Numbered from the stretch's first letter, positions 5,603-12,564 are shown. The stretch: 12,564 nucleotides of DNA from Planctomycetota bacterium (GCA_022447335.1 JAKVCF010000061.1:1-12564); one strand, 5' to 3'. Translations and numbers: made by a program. Notes: generated by a model not told the origin, from the letters alone.

Positions 5603-8104
5603 ATGGCTGACGAGATACCCCTCGAGGCGCGAGAAGCGCACCATCGCTCGGACGATTTGCTGATCGAACGCGAGATGCGCGAGTCGTACTTAACGTACGC
5701 ACTTTCGGTGATTCACGACCGGGCGCTTCCCGATGTCCGTGATGGTTTGAAGCCATCGCAACGACGCATTCTGGTCGCAATGAACGACCTGAGCTTGCGG
5801 CCCAGTGCCAAGTACCGCAAGTGCGCGAAGATTGCCGGTGATACCTCAGGTAACTATCACCCGCACGGTGAATCGGTCATCTATCCGACACTAGTGCGCA
5901 TGGCGCAGCCCTTCCGACTGCGCGAGCCGCTGGTCGATGGGCAGGGCAACTTCGGTTCGATCGATGGGGACCCTCCGGCTGCCATGCGTTACACCGAAGC
6001 GCGCATGGGTCGTGCAGCCGAAGAGATGCTGCTTGATCTTGATAAAGAGACGGTTGATCGTCGCACTAATTACGACGAAACGCGCACCGAGCCGACTGTG
6101 CTTCCAGCGCGTTTCCCGAATCTGCTCGTGAATGGTTCGGAGGGCATTGCAGTTGGTATGTCCACCGCACTGCCCCCGCACAATCTCCATGAGGTGGTGC
6201 AAGGCATCCGGATGGTGCTCGACAATCCGGATGTGACCATTAATGAGCTGATGGAAGTGATTTCGGGTCCCGATTTCCCTACTGGTGGCATTATTTGCGG
6301 CCGTGCGGGCATCGTGCAGGCCTATCACACGGGTCGCGGCAAGATCAAATTACGGGCGCGCATCCATCACGAGGAGGCGCCGAAGGGCAAGGGCCGTGAA
6401 AAGCTTGTCGTTACTGAGATCCCGTACGAGAAGGAGAAGTCTGCGATCATCGAGAAGATTGCCGATGCGGTAAAGGAAGACCGCATTGAGGGAATCTACG
6501 ACATCCGCGATGAGTCTGACCGTGAAGGCATGCGCCTTGTGATCGAGCTCAAGAAGGATGGAGATCCAGCGGTCATCGAGAATCTGCTCTACAAGCACAC
6601 CCCGCTGCAGGGAACCTATGCAATCCGTAACACGGCCCTTTGGAATGGCCGTCCGCGCACGCTGACTCTTAAGCAGCTAATCGAAGCCTACCGAGATCAT
6701 CGCTTTCAGGTCATTCGTCGCCGCACGCAGTTTCTGCTCGATAAGGCCGAGAAGCGGCTGCATATTCTTGAGGGCTTGATGATCGCAATCCAGGCGATTG
6801 ACGAAGTCGTCGAGATTGTTAAGGCCTCAGAAGACACTGCGGTCGCACGCCGTAGCTTGGAGTCCAGTTTTGGTCTATCGCACATTCAGTCGCAGGCCAT
6901 CGTCGATATGCGACTTGGTCGCCTGACTGGCCTCGAGGTCTACAAACTGCAGCAAGAGATTGACGGCCTCAAGGAGGACATCGCTTGGCATAAGCGTGTT
7001 CTGGCCGAGGACGAGCTGGTCATCAATATGATCCGCGAAGATCTCGATGAGATGGATAGTAAGTTTGCTAATCCGCGCCGTACCGAAATTGGCGAAGGTG
7101 TCGAAGACTTTTTGACCGAGGATCTGATCACTGAAGACACAGTGGTCGTGACTATTTCACGCGAAGGCTACGTTAAGCGAACCTCATCGGCGACTTATCG
7201 TGCGCAGACGCGAGGTGGGCGCGGCATTACGGGAAGTAAAGCGAAGGAGGGCGACATGCTCTCGCACCTCTTCGTCTGTTCAACGCACGACTATCTACTG
7301 ATCATCACAGATCGCGGCCGTTTGCACTGGCTGAAGGTTTATCGACTACCAGACTTGGATCGTACTGCGAAGGGGCGCTCGATCCGCAACTTGATCGAAG
7401 GCATTGCGCCGGACGAGCAGATTCGCTCGATACTATCGACGCGCAATTTCGACGAGGCCGACTTTATCTTGTTCGCGACAGCTAATGGCAAGATTAAGAA
7501 GACTGAGCTCAAGGCTTACTCGCGCCCGCGTTCGGCTGGCATAATTGCTACCAAGCTTGAAGAGGGCGACAAGTTGGTCGGCACGCGCATGGTCAGCGAG
7601 GGTGACGAGGTTTTACTTTGCACTGCAGGTGGTCAGGTAGTGCGCTTTGCCGAGAGTGATGCGCGTGCCATGGGCCGCAACGCTGCGGGTGTGAAGGGCG
7701 CATCACTGAAGGGGGGCGATCGAGTTGTTGACCTAGTGGTCGGCACCGAGGACGAGTACCTGTTAATCGCTTGTGCCAAGGGTTACGGTAAGCGTACGCA
7801 GATTGGCGAGTTTCGTCTTACCAAGCGTGGTTCGCAGGGTGTGGTCGGCATAAAGGCCAATGAGCGCAACGGGTCAGTCGTGAACACGATCAACGCGAGT
7901 CGTTGCGAGGACGTGCTGCTTTCCAGTGCGCAGGGCATGTTGGTGCGCACGCCGGTTGAGCAGGTCTCGGTTCAGGGTCGCGCCACGCAGGGCGTGCGTC
8001 TTGTCAATCTGAAGTCGGGCGATGTACTGGTCGGCATGGCCGCTGTGCCGCCGGACGAAAGTGAGGAAGGCGACGAGGCCGCAGTAGGCAGCTCCGAGAG
8101 CTAA
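5603..8104 (+). CDS. gyrA: DNA gyrase subunit A
   Basis: GyrA cuts and rejoins DNA in the GyrA2GyrB2 complex that introduces negative supercoils. The 833 residues match the family length. The N-terminal part has ALPDVRDGLKPSQRRIL (41-57), the quinolone-region segment HPHGESVIYPTLVRMAQ (86-102) and catalytic Tyr130 in AAMRYTEARM. The tower and coiled-coil gate follow (roughly 150-500). The C-terminal beta-pinwheel (about 505-815) contains QTRGGRG (535-541), matching the GyrA box in six of seven positions, which favours GyrA over ParC. A short acidic tail (DESEEGDEAA) ends the protein. Ser91 matches E. coli Ser83, but Pro95 replaces Asp87. No clear Shine-Dalgarno precedes the ATG; the start is chosen because it gives the usual short N-terminus before the conserved MRESYLTYA. 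The next gene starts at the base after the stop. Confidence 0.97.
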   Translation: MADEIPLEAREAHHRSDDLLIEREMRESYLTYALSVIHDRALPDVRDGLKPSQRRILVAMNDLSLRPSAKYRKCAKIAGDTSGNYHPHGESVIYPTLVRMAQPFRLREPLVDGQGNFGSIDGDPPAAMRYTEARMGRAAEEMLLDLDKETVDRRTNYDETRTEPTVLPARFPNLLVNGSEGIAVGMSTALPPHNLHEVVQGIRMVLDNPDVTINELMEVISGPDFPTGGIICGRAGIVQAYHTGRGKIKLRARIHHEEAPKGKGREKLVVTEIPYEKEKSAIIEKIADAVKEDRIEGIYDIRDESDREGMRLVIELKKDGDPAVIENLLYKHTPLQGTYAIRNTALWNGRPRTLTLKQLIEAYRDHRFQVIRRRTQFLLDKAEKRLHILEGLMIAIQAIDEVVEIVKASEDTAVARRSLESSFGLSHIQSQAIVDMRLGRLTGLEVYKLQQEIDGLKEDIAWHKRVLAEDELVINMIREDLDEMDSKFANPRRTEIGEGVEDFLTEDLITEDTVVVTISREGYVKRTSSATYRAQTRGGRGITGSKAKEGDMLSHLFVCSTHDYLLIITDRGRLHWLKVYRLPDLDRTAKGRSIRNLIEGIAPDEQIRSILSTRNFDEADFILFATANGKIKKTELKAYSRPRSAGIIATKLEEGDKLVGTRMVSEGDEVLLCTAGGQVVRFAESDARAMGRNAAGVKGASLKGGDRVVDLVVGTEDEYLLIACAKGYGKRTQIGEFRLTKRGSQGVVGIKANERNGSVVNTINASRCEDVLLSSAQGMLVRTPVEQVSVQGRATQGVRLVNLKSGDVLVGMAAVPPDESEEGDEAAVGSSES

Positions 8105-9967
8105 ATGGTCGCCTCGACCTTGGCTGGCGGCGTGCGGAGTGCACTGCATTTCGCCGCCGGTATGCTTGCCGGTCTAGGTCTCACGGGCATACTCCACGGC
8201 ACGGCACAGCTGGTGGCGCCCGAGCCGGGTTGGCTACGAGAGTCCGTCGCGCTCGCGGCCGGGGGCAACCTCATAGTGGGTGCGGCGTTGTTGCCGGCAG
8301 TGGTTCTGATCTCATTAGTGTTGCGTCCGGCACGAGGTTGGACGGTGGGTCGAGGCCTGCTCTTTGGGATAGCGATGGGTCTGCTGCCGGTGATCGGCAC
8401 GCTTGCGATTCGGCTACAGCTCTATCGCGGCCATGCCACAGTCGCGATGTATCTTGCCCCATTACTTTTCTTCGCGGTGCGCATGTGGCCTTCGCGGTAT
8501 CTGCCTCGTGCCGCAATCAGTCATGCCATTTTGGTCATCAGCGTGGTTGCTTGGTGGTGGGCCGGTGGCCGTGGACTAGAGCCGTCCTTTCCGGTCGACT
8601 CTATTGAGGGTGACACAGCGTTGCGGGAGTCTTTTTCCCGCACGGGCGGTCCGGTAGTTGGTGAGGCCGCACCCGATGTCGTGCTATTTAGCCTGGATAC
8701 TATGCGAGCGGACGCGGTGCACGGCAATCATCGTGCGACTGTGCCGCATTTAGATGGCTTAGCCGCACGCGGGCTAAGTGCTCCCTACGCGCGCTCGGGG
8801 AGCAACTGCACTCTGCCCGGCCACATCGAAATGTTTACTGGCATGGGGCCGCTGGCGCATGGCATTCTGAACAACTCGGGAGTTACTCCTAACGAACTGC
8901 CTATTCTCGGCGAACTCTTTGCCGAAGCCGGCTGGAATACCGTGGCAGTGATCAGTAACCGTGTCATTGAGCGCCGCTTCGGACCAAGTCGTGGCTTTGA
9001 GATCTGGCACGATGCTCTAGGTACGGCGCATAACCATTTGGCTCGGCTAGGTGAAAACACGCTTTTGGGCTGGATCTCCGACCGCGACCTTTTTTCGGCA
9101 CTGCACCCGGTGGTGTTTTTTGGTCAGCATGAGGCGCAGGCTGAGTGGGGGGCACGCGAAGCCGAGCGCACTGCCCAGACCGCGATCGCGCGCATTCATG
9201 AGCTCAAGGGCGGTTCACGTCCCTTCTTGCTAGTCGTGCACTTTATGGACGCGCATGATCCTTATTATGCTCCCGAGCATTACCGCGGCAAGCGCAGCGC
9301 GGTACCTGGCGATCGCTTTTCCGAGCACGATGAAACGCGCGCACGCTATTGGGAAGAAGTTGACTATCTTGACGCGCAACTTGGGCGGGTGTTTGAGGCG
9401 ATTGAGCAGACTGGGCGCCCAACCGTCATCTGCGTGACTGGAGACCACGGCGAGCATCTTGGCGAGCAGGGCATGGTTGGTCACTCCGATGAGCTCTACG
9501 AGGCTGTAGTCCGGGTGCCCTTCTTTCTGGCTGGTCCGGGCGTGCCGGCGGGCGAGCTGCCTCCCGTCTCGCTGATCGACGTTGCGCCCACGTTGCTTAC
9601 CTTGGCCGGCCTCTCGGTGCCGATGTCAATGGAGGGTCGCGATGTGCGAACTCAGCTGGGCAAGGGGCTTGACCAGGAGCGTTTCCTTTTTGCGCGGGAC
9701 GAGCGCAGCGTTTCGGCGGTAGTGGGTGCTTTTAAATGGGCAGCAGACTGGCCCAGAGGCGCCGAAGTGCCGCTCGAAGGGGGGTGGCGCGATCTAGTAG
9801 AGGACTCGGGCGAGACTGGGCCGCTGCTCCAGGAGGCTCCGCCTGGAGTGCTGGAGGAGATAAAGCGGAGGCTGGGTGCTGCCATGCTGCGGATGGGTGC
9901 GGCGATGAGCTTTGAGCGCCGTGCAGCTCTGGCCGAGCTCGGCTACGTCGATAGCGCCTCTGAGTAG
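8105..9967 (+). CDS. Membrane-anchored sulfatase / alkaline-phosphatase-superfamily hydrolase
   Basis: The 620-residue protein has about five hydrophobic segments in the first 155 residues (roughly 14-34, 47-72, 84-103, 112-127, 137-153), then a periplasmic catalytic domain of the sulfatase (alkaline phosphatase) superfamily. Metal-site motifs are visible: FSLDTMRAD with Asp198, FMDAHDPYY (380-388), VTGDHGEHLGEQGMVGH with Asp447, His448 and His460. The nucleophile region reads NCTLPGHIEMFTG (234-246). In the register of the TLPSH proteins the nucleophile is Thr236, not a formylglycine cysteine in CxPxR; Cys235 lies one residue before. This points to a phosphatase, phosphodiesterase or phosphotransferase rather than a formylglycine sulfatase, but the substrate cannot be told. 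The ATG is immediately after the gyrA TAA, without a strong ribosome binding site, so coupling to gyrA is likely. Confidence 0.85.
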   Translation: MVASTLAGGVRSALHFAAGMLAGLGLTGILHGTAQLVAPEPGWLRESVALAAGGNLIVGAALLPAVVLISLVLRPARGWTVGRGLLFGIAMGLLPVIGTLAIRLQLYRGHATVAMYLAPLLFFAVRMWPSRYLPRAAISHAILVISVVAWWWAGGRGLEPSFPVDSIEGDTALRESFSRTGGPVVGEAAPDVVLFSLDTMRADAVHGNHRATVPHLDGLAARGLSAPYARSGSNCTLPGHIEMFTGMGPLAHGILNNSGVTPNELPILGELFAEAGWNTVAVISNRVIERRFGPSRGFEIWHDALGTAHNHLARLGENTLLGWISDRDLFSALHPVVFFGQHEAQAEWGAREAERTAQTAIARIHELKGGSRPFLLVVHFMDAHDPYYAPEHYRGKRSAVPGDRFSEHDETRARYWEEVDYLDAQLGRVFEAIEQTGRPTVICVTGDHGEHLGEQGMVGHSDELYEAVVRVPFFLAGPGVPAGELPPVSLIDVAPTLLTLAGLSVPMSMEGRDVRTQLGKGLDQERFLFARDERSVSAVVGAFKWAADWPRGAEVPLEGGWRDLVEDSGETGPLLQEAPPGVLEEIKRRLGAAMLRMGAAMSFERRAALAELGYVDSASE

Positions 9968-9986
9968 CTCATGGAATCGGGAGGAT

Positions 9987-10018
9987 CCAAGGGCAATGCC
10001 TTTATCCTTGGCAAAGGC
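9987..10018 (+). other. Two alternative hairpins upstream of yqeY
   Basis: CCAAGG (9987-9992) can pair with CCTTGG (10006-10011), while GCCTTT (9998-10003), in that loop, can pair with AAAGGC (10013-10018). The two stems interleave, so they exclude each other or form a pseudoknot. The second is followed by TTTGGTG and is at best a poor terminator for the sulfatase gene. The rest of the 92-base gap holds the shared motif and the yqeY ribosome binding site. Confidence 0.3.
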
Positions 10019-10020
10019 TT

Positions 10021-10034
10021 TGGTGAAATGGGGG
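10021..10034 (+). promoter_or_regulatory. Shared upstream motif, copy 2 (before yqeY)
   Basis: TGGTGAAATGGGGG is identical to 5558-5571 before gyrA. It ends 25 bases before the yqeY ATG and overlaps the palindrome GGGGCCCC (10031-10038). An AT-rich stretch TTTTACTTTAA follows, so the motif could be part of a promoter whose downstream element is this stretch. No standard sigma-70 hexamers fit. Confidence 0.45.
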
Positions 10035-10048
10035 CCCCGTTTTACTTT

Positions 10049-10053
10049 AAGGA
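10049..10053 (+). promoter_or_regulatory. yqeY ribosome binding site
   Basis: AAGGA lies six bases before the ATG at 10060, a normal spacing, and supports this start. It is one of the few clear Shine-Dalgarno sequences in the window. Confidence 0.75.
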
Positions 10054-10059
10054 CTCTCT

Positions 10060-10536
10060 ATGCTGGACCGACTCAATGAAGACATGAAGTCGGCGATGCG
10101 CGCGAAAGAAAAAGCGCGTCTCATCGTCATCCGTTCCATCCAAGCGGAGCTGAAAAATGCTGGGATCGAGAAGAAGGGGAATCAAGGCCTGACCGAGCAG
10201 GTCGAGTCTCCCGCACACTATCTCGACGAGAGTGAGCGGCTAGCCGTGCTGCGTAGCATGGTGAAGAAGCGCCGCGATTCAGCGGAGCAATATGACCAGG
10301 CCGGACGTAAAGATCTGCGCGATATTGAGCTGACCGAGATCCAGGTTATCGAAGAATACCTACCGAAGGCGTTGTCTGATGATGAAGTCGAATCGCTGGT
10401 TCGCGAAGCCATTGTCGAGATCGGCGCAGAGTCCATGGCGGACATGGGCAAGGTGATGAAAGCCGTGCAACCGAAAGCTGCCGGCCGCGCCGACGGCAAA
10501 GTGTTGTCGACAATGGTCCGGAGGTTGCTTGGATGA
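10060..10536 (+). CDS. yqeY: GatB/YqeY domain protein
   Basis: YqeY proteins resemble the C-terminal tRNA-binding domain of the amidotransferase subunit GatB; their exact role is unsettled, with a link to tRNA-dependent amidation proposed from similarity. The 158 residues cover the full family from LNEDMKSAMRAKEKARLIVI (residues 4-23) through VKKRRDSAEQYDQAGRKDL and EYLPKALSDDE to the glycine-rich end DMGKVMKAVQPKAAGRADGK. The protein is slightly longer than the common 147-150 residues because of an extra stretch near residues 42-60 (around QVESPAHYLDESE). Its stop overlaps the next start by four bases (ATGA), so it is coupled to the DUF3365 gene. In many bacteria yqeY is near dnaG and rpoD; that is not the case here. 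Confidence 0.93.
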   Translation: MLDRLNEDMKSAMRAKEKARLIVIRSIQAELKNAGIEKKGNQGLTEQVESPAHYLDESERLAVLRSMVKKRRDSAEQYDQAGRKDLRDIELTEIQVIEEYLPKALSDDEVESLVREAIVEIGAESMADMGKVMKAVQPKAAGRADGKVLSTMVRRLLG

Positions 10537-11300
10537 AGTCCAAGTTAGTTCTTGTCCTGGTTGCCTACATCGTGGCGATTGGAGGCATGGCTTGGTATTC
10601 GCGGCAGAAGGCTGTTGACTTCGCACGCCAGGAGCAGCGCCGCCAGGAGGAGTTGGGTGCCGGCTACACGCCGAGTGGCCCGCGCCTCAACGCGATGAGT
10701 GGAATTTTCAATCCGAGCGGCGATGGCGACCTTGCAGTTCAGGCTAAGGCTATTGCAATTACTGTTTCACAGAAGCTGATCGAGCAGTTGGCGACCCAAC
10801 TGCAGGTTGTTATCACTGAAGATGGGTCGGTTGTTGAGGTTGATATATGTGGCGATGTCGCGCAGAAAATTGCCGCTGACTTCAGTCAGAAGCAAGGTAT
10901 TAAGGTTCGATTTACATCACTACGTGTGCTTAATTCACTGAACACTCCAGACGATTTCGAGCGTCCATGGCTGGAAAATGCGGCGAGTAGTACTGCCGAT
11001 GCGCCTGTCGATGCCTACGGAGAGTTCATCCCAGCGACGGCTTCGGCTGCGGCGGAATATCGCCATCTTTCGCCGATCTATCTTGATTCATCCCACTTGC
11101 AGGCTGCGCTTAACGAGCGCTATCCCAGTGATGAGGGCCCGGGTTTCACTATTGGTGAGTTGCGCGGCGCAGTCAGCTTGCGCATTCCCTTTGCGCTTGA
11201 GGGGGGCGACGGCGTACCCGAATGGGCTGGGGATTCATGCCAGCGTCTTTGCGGCTACCGCTTGCGGTGCTGTCGCTTCAGTTCCTGCTATTTGCGCTAG
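10533..11300 (+). CDS. Tll0287-like (DUF3365) domain protein lacking the haem motif
   Basis: The 255-residue protein has an N-terminal membrane anchor (about 4-22), then a charged linker and a domain matching the Tll0287-like family pattern as I recall it: AKAIAITVSQKL (71-82), VDICGDVAQKIA (103-114, family EVCSxxAPxIA), VRFTSLRVLNSLNTPDDFE (125-143, family RTSLxxRNPxNxPDxWE), ERYPSDEGPGFTIGELRGAV (195-214) and SLRIPF. Family members normally carry a c-type haem CxxCH between a PIxV strand and the YPxD segment. Here that place reads PIYLDSSHLQAALNERYP with no cysteine, so haem attachment is not expected, although Cys106 is kept. GGAGG (10520-10524) eight bases before the ATG is a good ribosome binding site. 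The last 35 residues lie beyond the domain, are Cys/Arg-rich and overlap the next gene. Family assignment is from pattern memory, fairly sure. Confidence 0.75.
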   Translation: MKSKLVLVLVAYIVAIGGMAWYSRQKAVDFARQEQRRQEELGAGYTPSGPRLNAMSGIFNPSGDGDLAVQAKAIAITVSQKLIEQLATQLQVVITEDGSVVEVDICGDVAQKIAADFSQKQGIKVRFTSLRVLNSLNTPDDFERPWLENAASSTADAPVDAYGEFIPATASAAAEYRHLSPIYLDSSHLQAALNERYPSDEGPGFTIGELRGAVSLRIPFALEGGDGVPEWAGDSCQRLCGYRLRCCRFSSCYLR

Positions 11301-12564
11301 CACGGACTTTCTTCCTGATCGTGCACTGGGACAGTGTGCGGGTTCTCGGATTAGGCGAGCTTATTTTTGCGTTTCTGCATGGCCTGCGGTTTGATGCTTC
11401 GATGATCTTTTTGTTGTGGGGTCCATCTATCCTCACTCTGCTGCTGCCGCTGCGCTTCTTCCAAACTCGCGCTTGGCGTGGGGTCGTGTTCGGCTTAGTT
11501 GGCCTCGGCTTACTGGCGCAGGCGCTACTCTTTCTTGGAGACACTGTCTACTTCGGTTATGTGCAACGGCACGTCGGTCAGGAGGCGGTTGCCATGTTTG
11601 CCGACTTGCAGCTCCTGGTGGCGATGGTCTTTGAAGACTATCTGTCGCACTTGCTTATGTTTTTCGTATTTGGTTGCGGCTTCCTTTGGCTGTTTAGTCG
11701 TGTTTGTTGGAAGTGGCTGCACGACTTACACCCCGGCCGTGGTTCGTGGGGCTTCGCGTTACTCTTCCTGGTGATTGGCACAGTCGCTGTGCGTGGTGGC
11801 GTAACCAATCGGAAGCCACTTAATCCGGCCAATGCGATGGTTGGGGGGAATCCCTACCCGAGTAGTTGGGTCACGTTGAATGCTCCTTTCAATGTCTACC
11901 ATACGGTGCGAAAGGCTGGCGTGGGTGGGCGGGTGCGATTCATGCCGTATGCCAAGGCGGCGGAAGAGGTCCAGCGTGAGCTAGGCATCACGGCCGAGGT
12001 CAGCGGCGCGCCGTCGAGCTTGGCGGCGGGTAAGCGTTTCCCTCTCTACCGTACGCCGATTGGAGGGCTGCCTGTGGGCGCGGAAAATTGTGTGATCATC
12101 ATGCTCGAGAGCTGGGATGCCTGGTTCGTCGACGCGTGGCGTGAGTCACAAGGTCTCGAGCCATTGGGTCTGACCCCCAATTTTGATGCTTTGGCACGCG
12201 ATGGCCGTCTCTATACAGACTTTTACGCGTCAGGGCAGCGTAGTGTGCACGGGGTGGCTGCAATTCTGGCGAGTCTGCCGACCTTGCCGACTCTGCCGTA
12301 TATCGGGACCGGTGGCCTTGAGCAAAACCGGCTCGGTCTAGTTTCGCAGCTCGCAGAGGGTAGCGAATATCACACCTTTTTTTTCCGCTCGGCACGTCGT
12401 GAGTCCTATCGATTGGATCGTGTGGCGCAAGTGGGTGGCTTCGACCTCTACCGCGGTGCTGAAGACTTCAGTTCACGCTATCGCGATGTCGAACGTCATA
12501 AGTATGGGGTGTGGGACGAGGTGCTGTTCCGCGACGCCGCATTGCACATGTCGCAATGCGAACA
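11237..12564 (+). CDS. LTA-synthase-like membrane sulfatase family protein, partial (C-terminus off the right edge)
   Basis: The frame is open from 11201 to the window end; from the ATG at 11237 there are 442 codons. The N-terminal half has about five membrane segments, for example LAVLSLQFLLFALARTFFLI (9-28) and FALLFLVIGTVAV. The extracytoplasmic domain then starts with NCVIIMLESWD (Glu291 as probable metal ligand) and TPNFDALARDG, followed by the nucleophile segment SGQRSVHGVAAILASLP with Ser336. This is the architecture of lipoteichoic acid synthase and phosphoglycerol/phosphoethanolamine transferases; in most of them the nucleophile is threonine. The Gram-negative-like context argues against lipoteichoic acid itself, so a glycan or lipid phosphotransferase is more likely. 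The ATG at 11222 is an alternative start, five residues longer. The start overlaps the DUF3365 gene by 64 bases in another frame. Confidence 0.85.
   Translation, partial: MPASLRLPLAVLSLQFLLFALARTFFLIVHWDSVRVLGLGELIFAFLHGLRFDASMIFLLWGPSILTLLLPLRFFQTRAWRGVVFGLVGLGLLAQALLFLGDTVYFGYVQRHVGQEAVAMFADLQLLVAMVFEDYLSHLLMFFVFGCGFLWLFSRVCWKWLHDLHPGRGSWGFALLFLVIGTVAVRGGVTNRKPLNPANAMVGGNPYPSSWVTLNAPFNVYHTVRKAGVGGRVRFMPYAKAAEEVQRELGITAEVSGAPSSLAAGKRFPLYRTPIGGLPVGAENCVIIMLESWDAWFVDAWRESQGLEPLGLTPNFDALARDGRLYTDFYASGQRSVHGVAAILASLPTLPTLPYIGTGGLEQNRLGLVSQLAEGSEYHTFFFRSARRESYRLDRVAQVGGFDLYRGAEDFSSRYRDVERHKYGVWDEVLFRDAALHMSQCE

Noticed and set aside
5603..8104. ParC (topoisomerase IV subunit A) instead of GyrA
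   Set aside because: The C-terminal domain has a near-complete GyrA box, QTRGGRG, a full-length pinwheel and an acidic tail, as in GyrA.
8804..8842. Formylglycine-type sulfatase active site
   Set aside because: The CxPxR signature is absent: the cysteine is out of register and the arginine position is histidine. The protein is kept as a superfamily member only.
10008..10025. Sigma-54 promoter (TTGGCA followed by TTGGTG) before yqeY
   Set aside because: The first half resembles the -24 element, but the required GC at -12 is GG at the correct spacing, and the gyrA copy of the region does not share it.
10099..10118. GCGCG-flanked hairpin inside yqeY
   Set aside because: It is fully explained by Arg/Ala/Lys codons in a conserved helix of YqeY, with no adjoining signal.
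10978..11394. 138-codon open frame across the DUF3365/LTA-synthase-like junction
   Set aside because: It is a third frame through two genes with family-level support. It would gain meaning only if the G6 run at 11201-11206 had lost one base, which would give an even longer overlap.

Overview
The window carries ordinary bacterial chromosome of about 55-60% GC by eye, densely packed and with no mobile element, CRISPR array or rRNA. The GyrA breakage-reunion domain (MRESYLTYALSVI, LKPSQRRILVAMNDL, HPHGESVIYPTLVRMAQ) resembles what I recall of Planctomycetota gyrases. The GCGG-type lipoprotein with beta-sandwich repeats and the FTGxTCVNC thioredoxin domain of DsbD fit a Planctomycetota-like or related Gram-negative origin. 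This assignment is inference from memory; no search was run.

Layout. On the minus strand, thiI (tRNA 4-thiouridine synthase without a rhodanese domain) is followed, with a 4-base stop/start overlap, by a lipoprotein gene that leaves the left edge. Divergent to thiI, only 18 bases away, is tRNA-Val(TAC). Everything after it is on the plus strand: dsbD (with a duplicated periplasmic N-terminal domain) and a dapF homologue that abuts it directly; a 127-base gap; gyrA and a membrane-anchored sulfatase/alkaline-phosphatase-superfamily protein that abuts it directly; a 92-base gap; yqeY, a Tll0287-like (DUF3365) protein that has lost its haem motif, and an LTA-synthase-like membrane sulfatase family protein running off the right edge.

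How the genes relate. The plus strand looks like three transcription units (tRNA-dsbD-dapF, gyrA-sulfatase, yqeY-DUF3365-LTA-synthase-like) with coupled translation inside each. The two intergenic gaps share an exact 14-base motif, TGGTGAAATGGGGG, 25-31 bases before the gyrA and yqeY start codons; this is the best candidate for an undescribed regulatory element here. Themes are tRNA quality (thiI, tRNA-Val, yqeY), envelope thiol chemistry (dsbD), cell wall precursor synthesis (dapF) and envelope phospho-/sulfo-ester chemistry (two alkaline-phosphatase-superfamily enzymes), with gyrase embedded among them. I see no clear novel multi-gene system. The most unusual items are the haem-less DUF3365 protein, the tandem DsbD-alpha domains, the shared upstream motif and the altered active-site motifs in the two sulfatase-family proteins. 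No gene-free stretch exceeds 127 bases.
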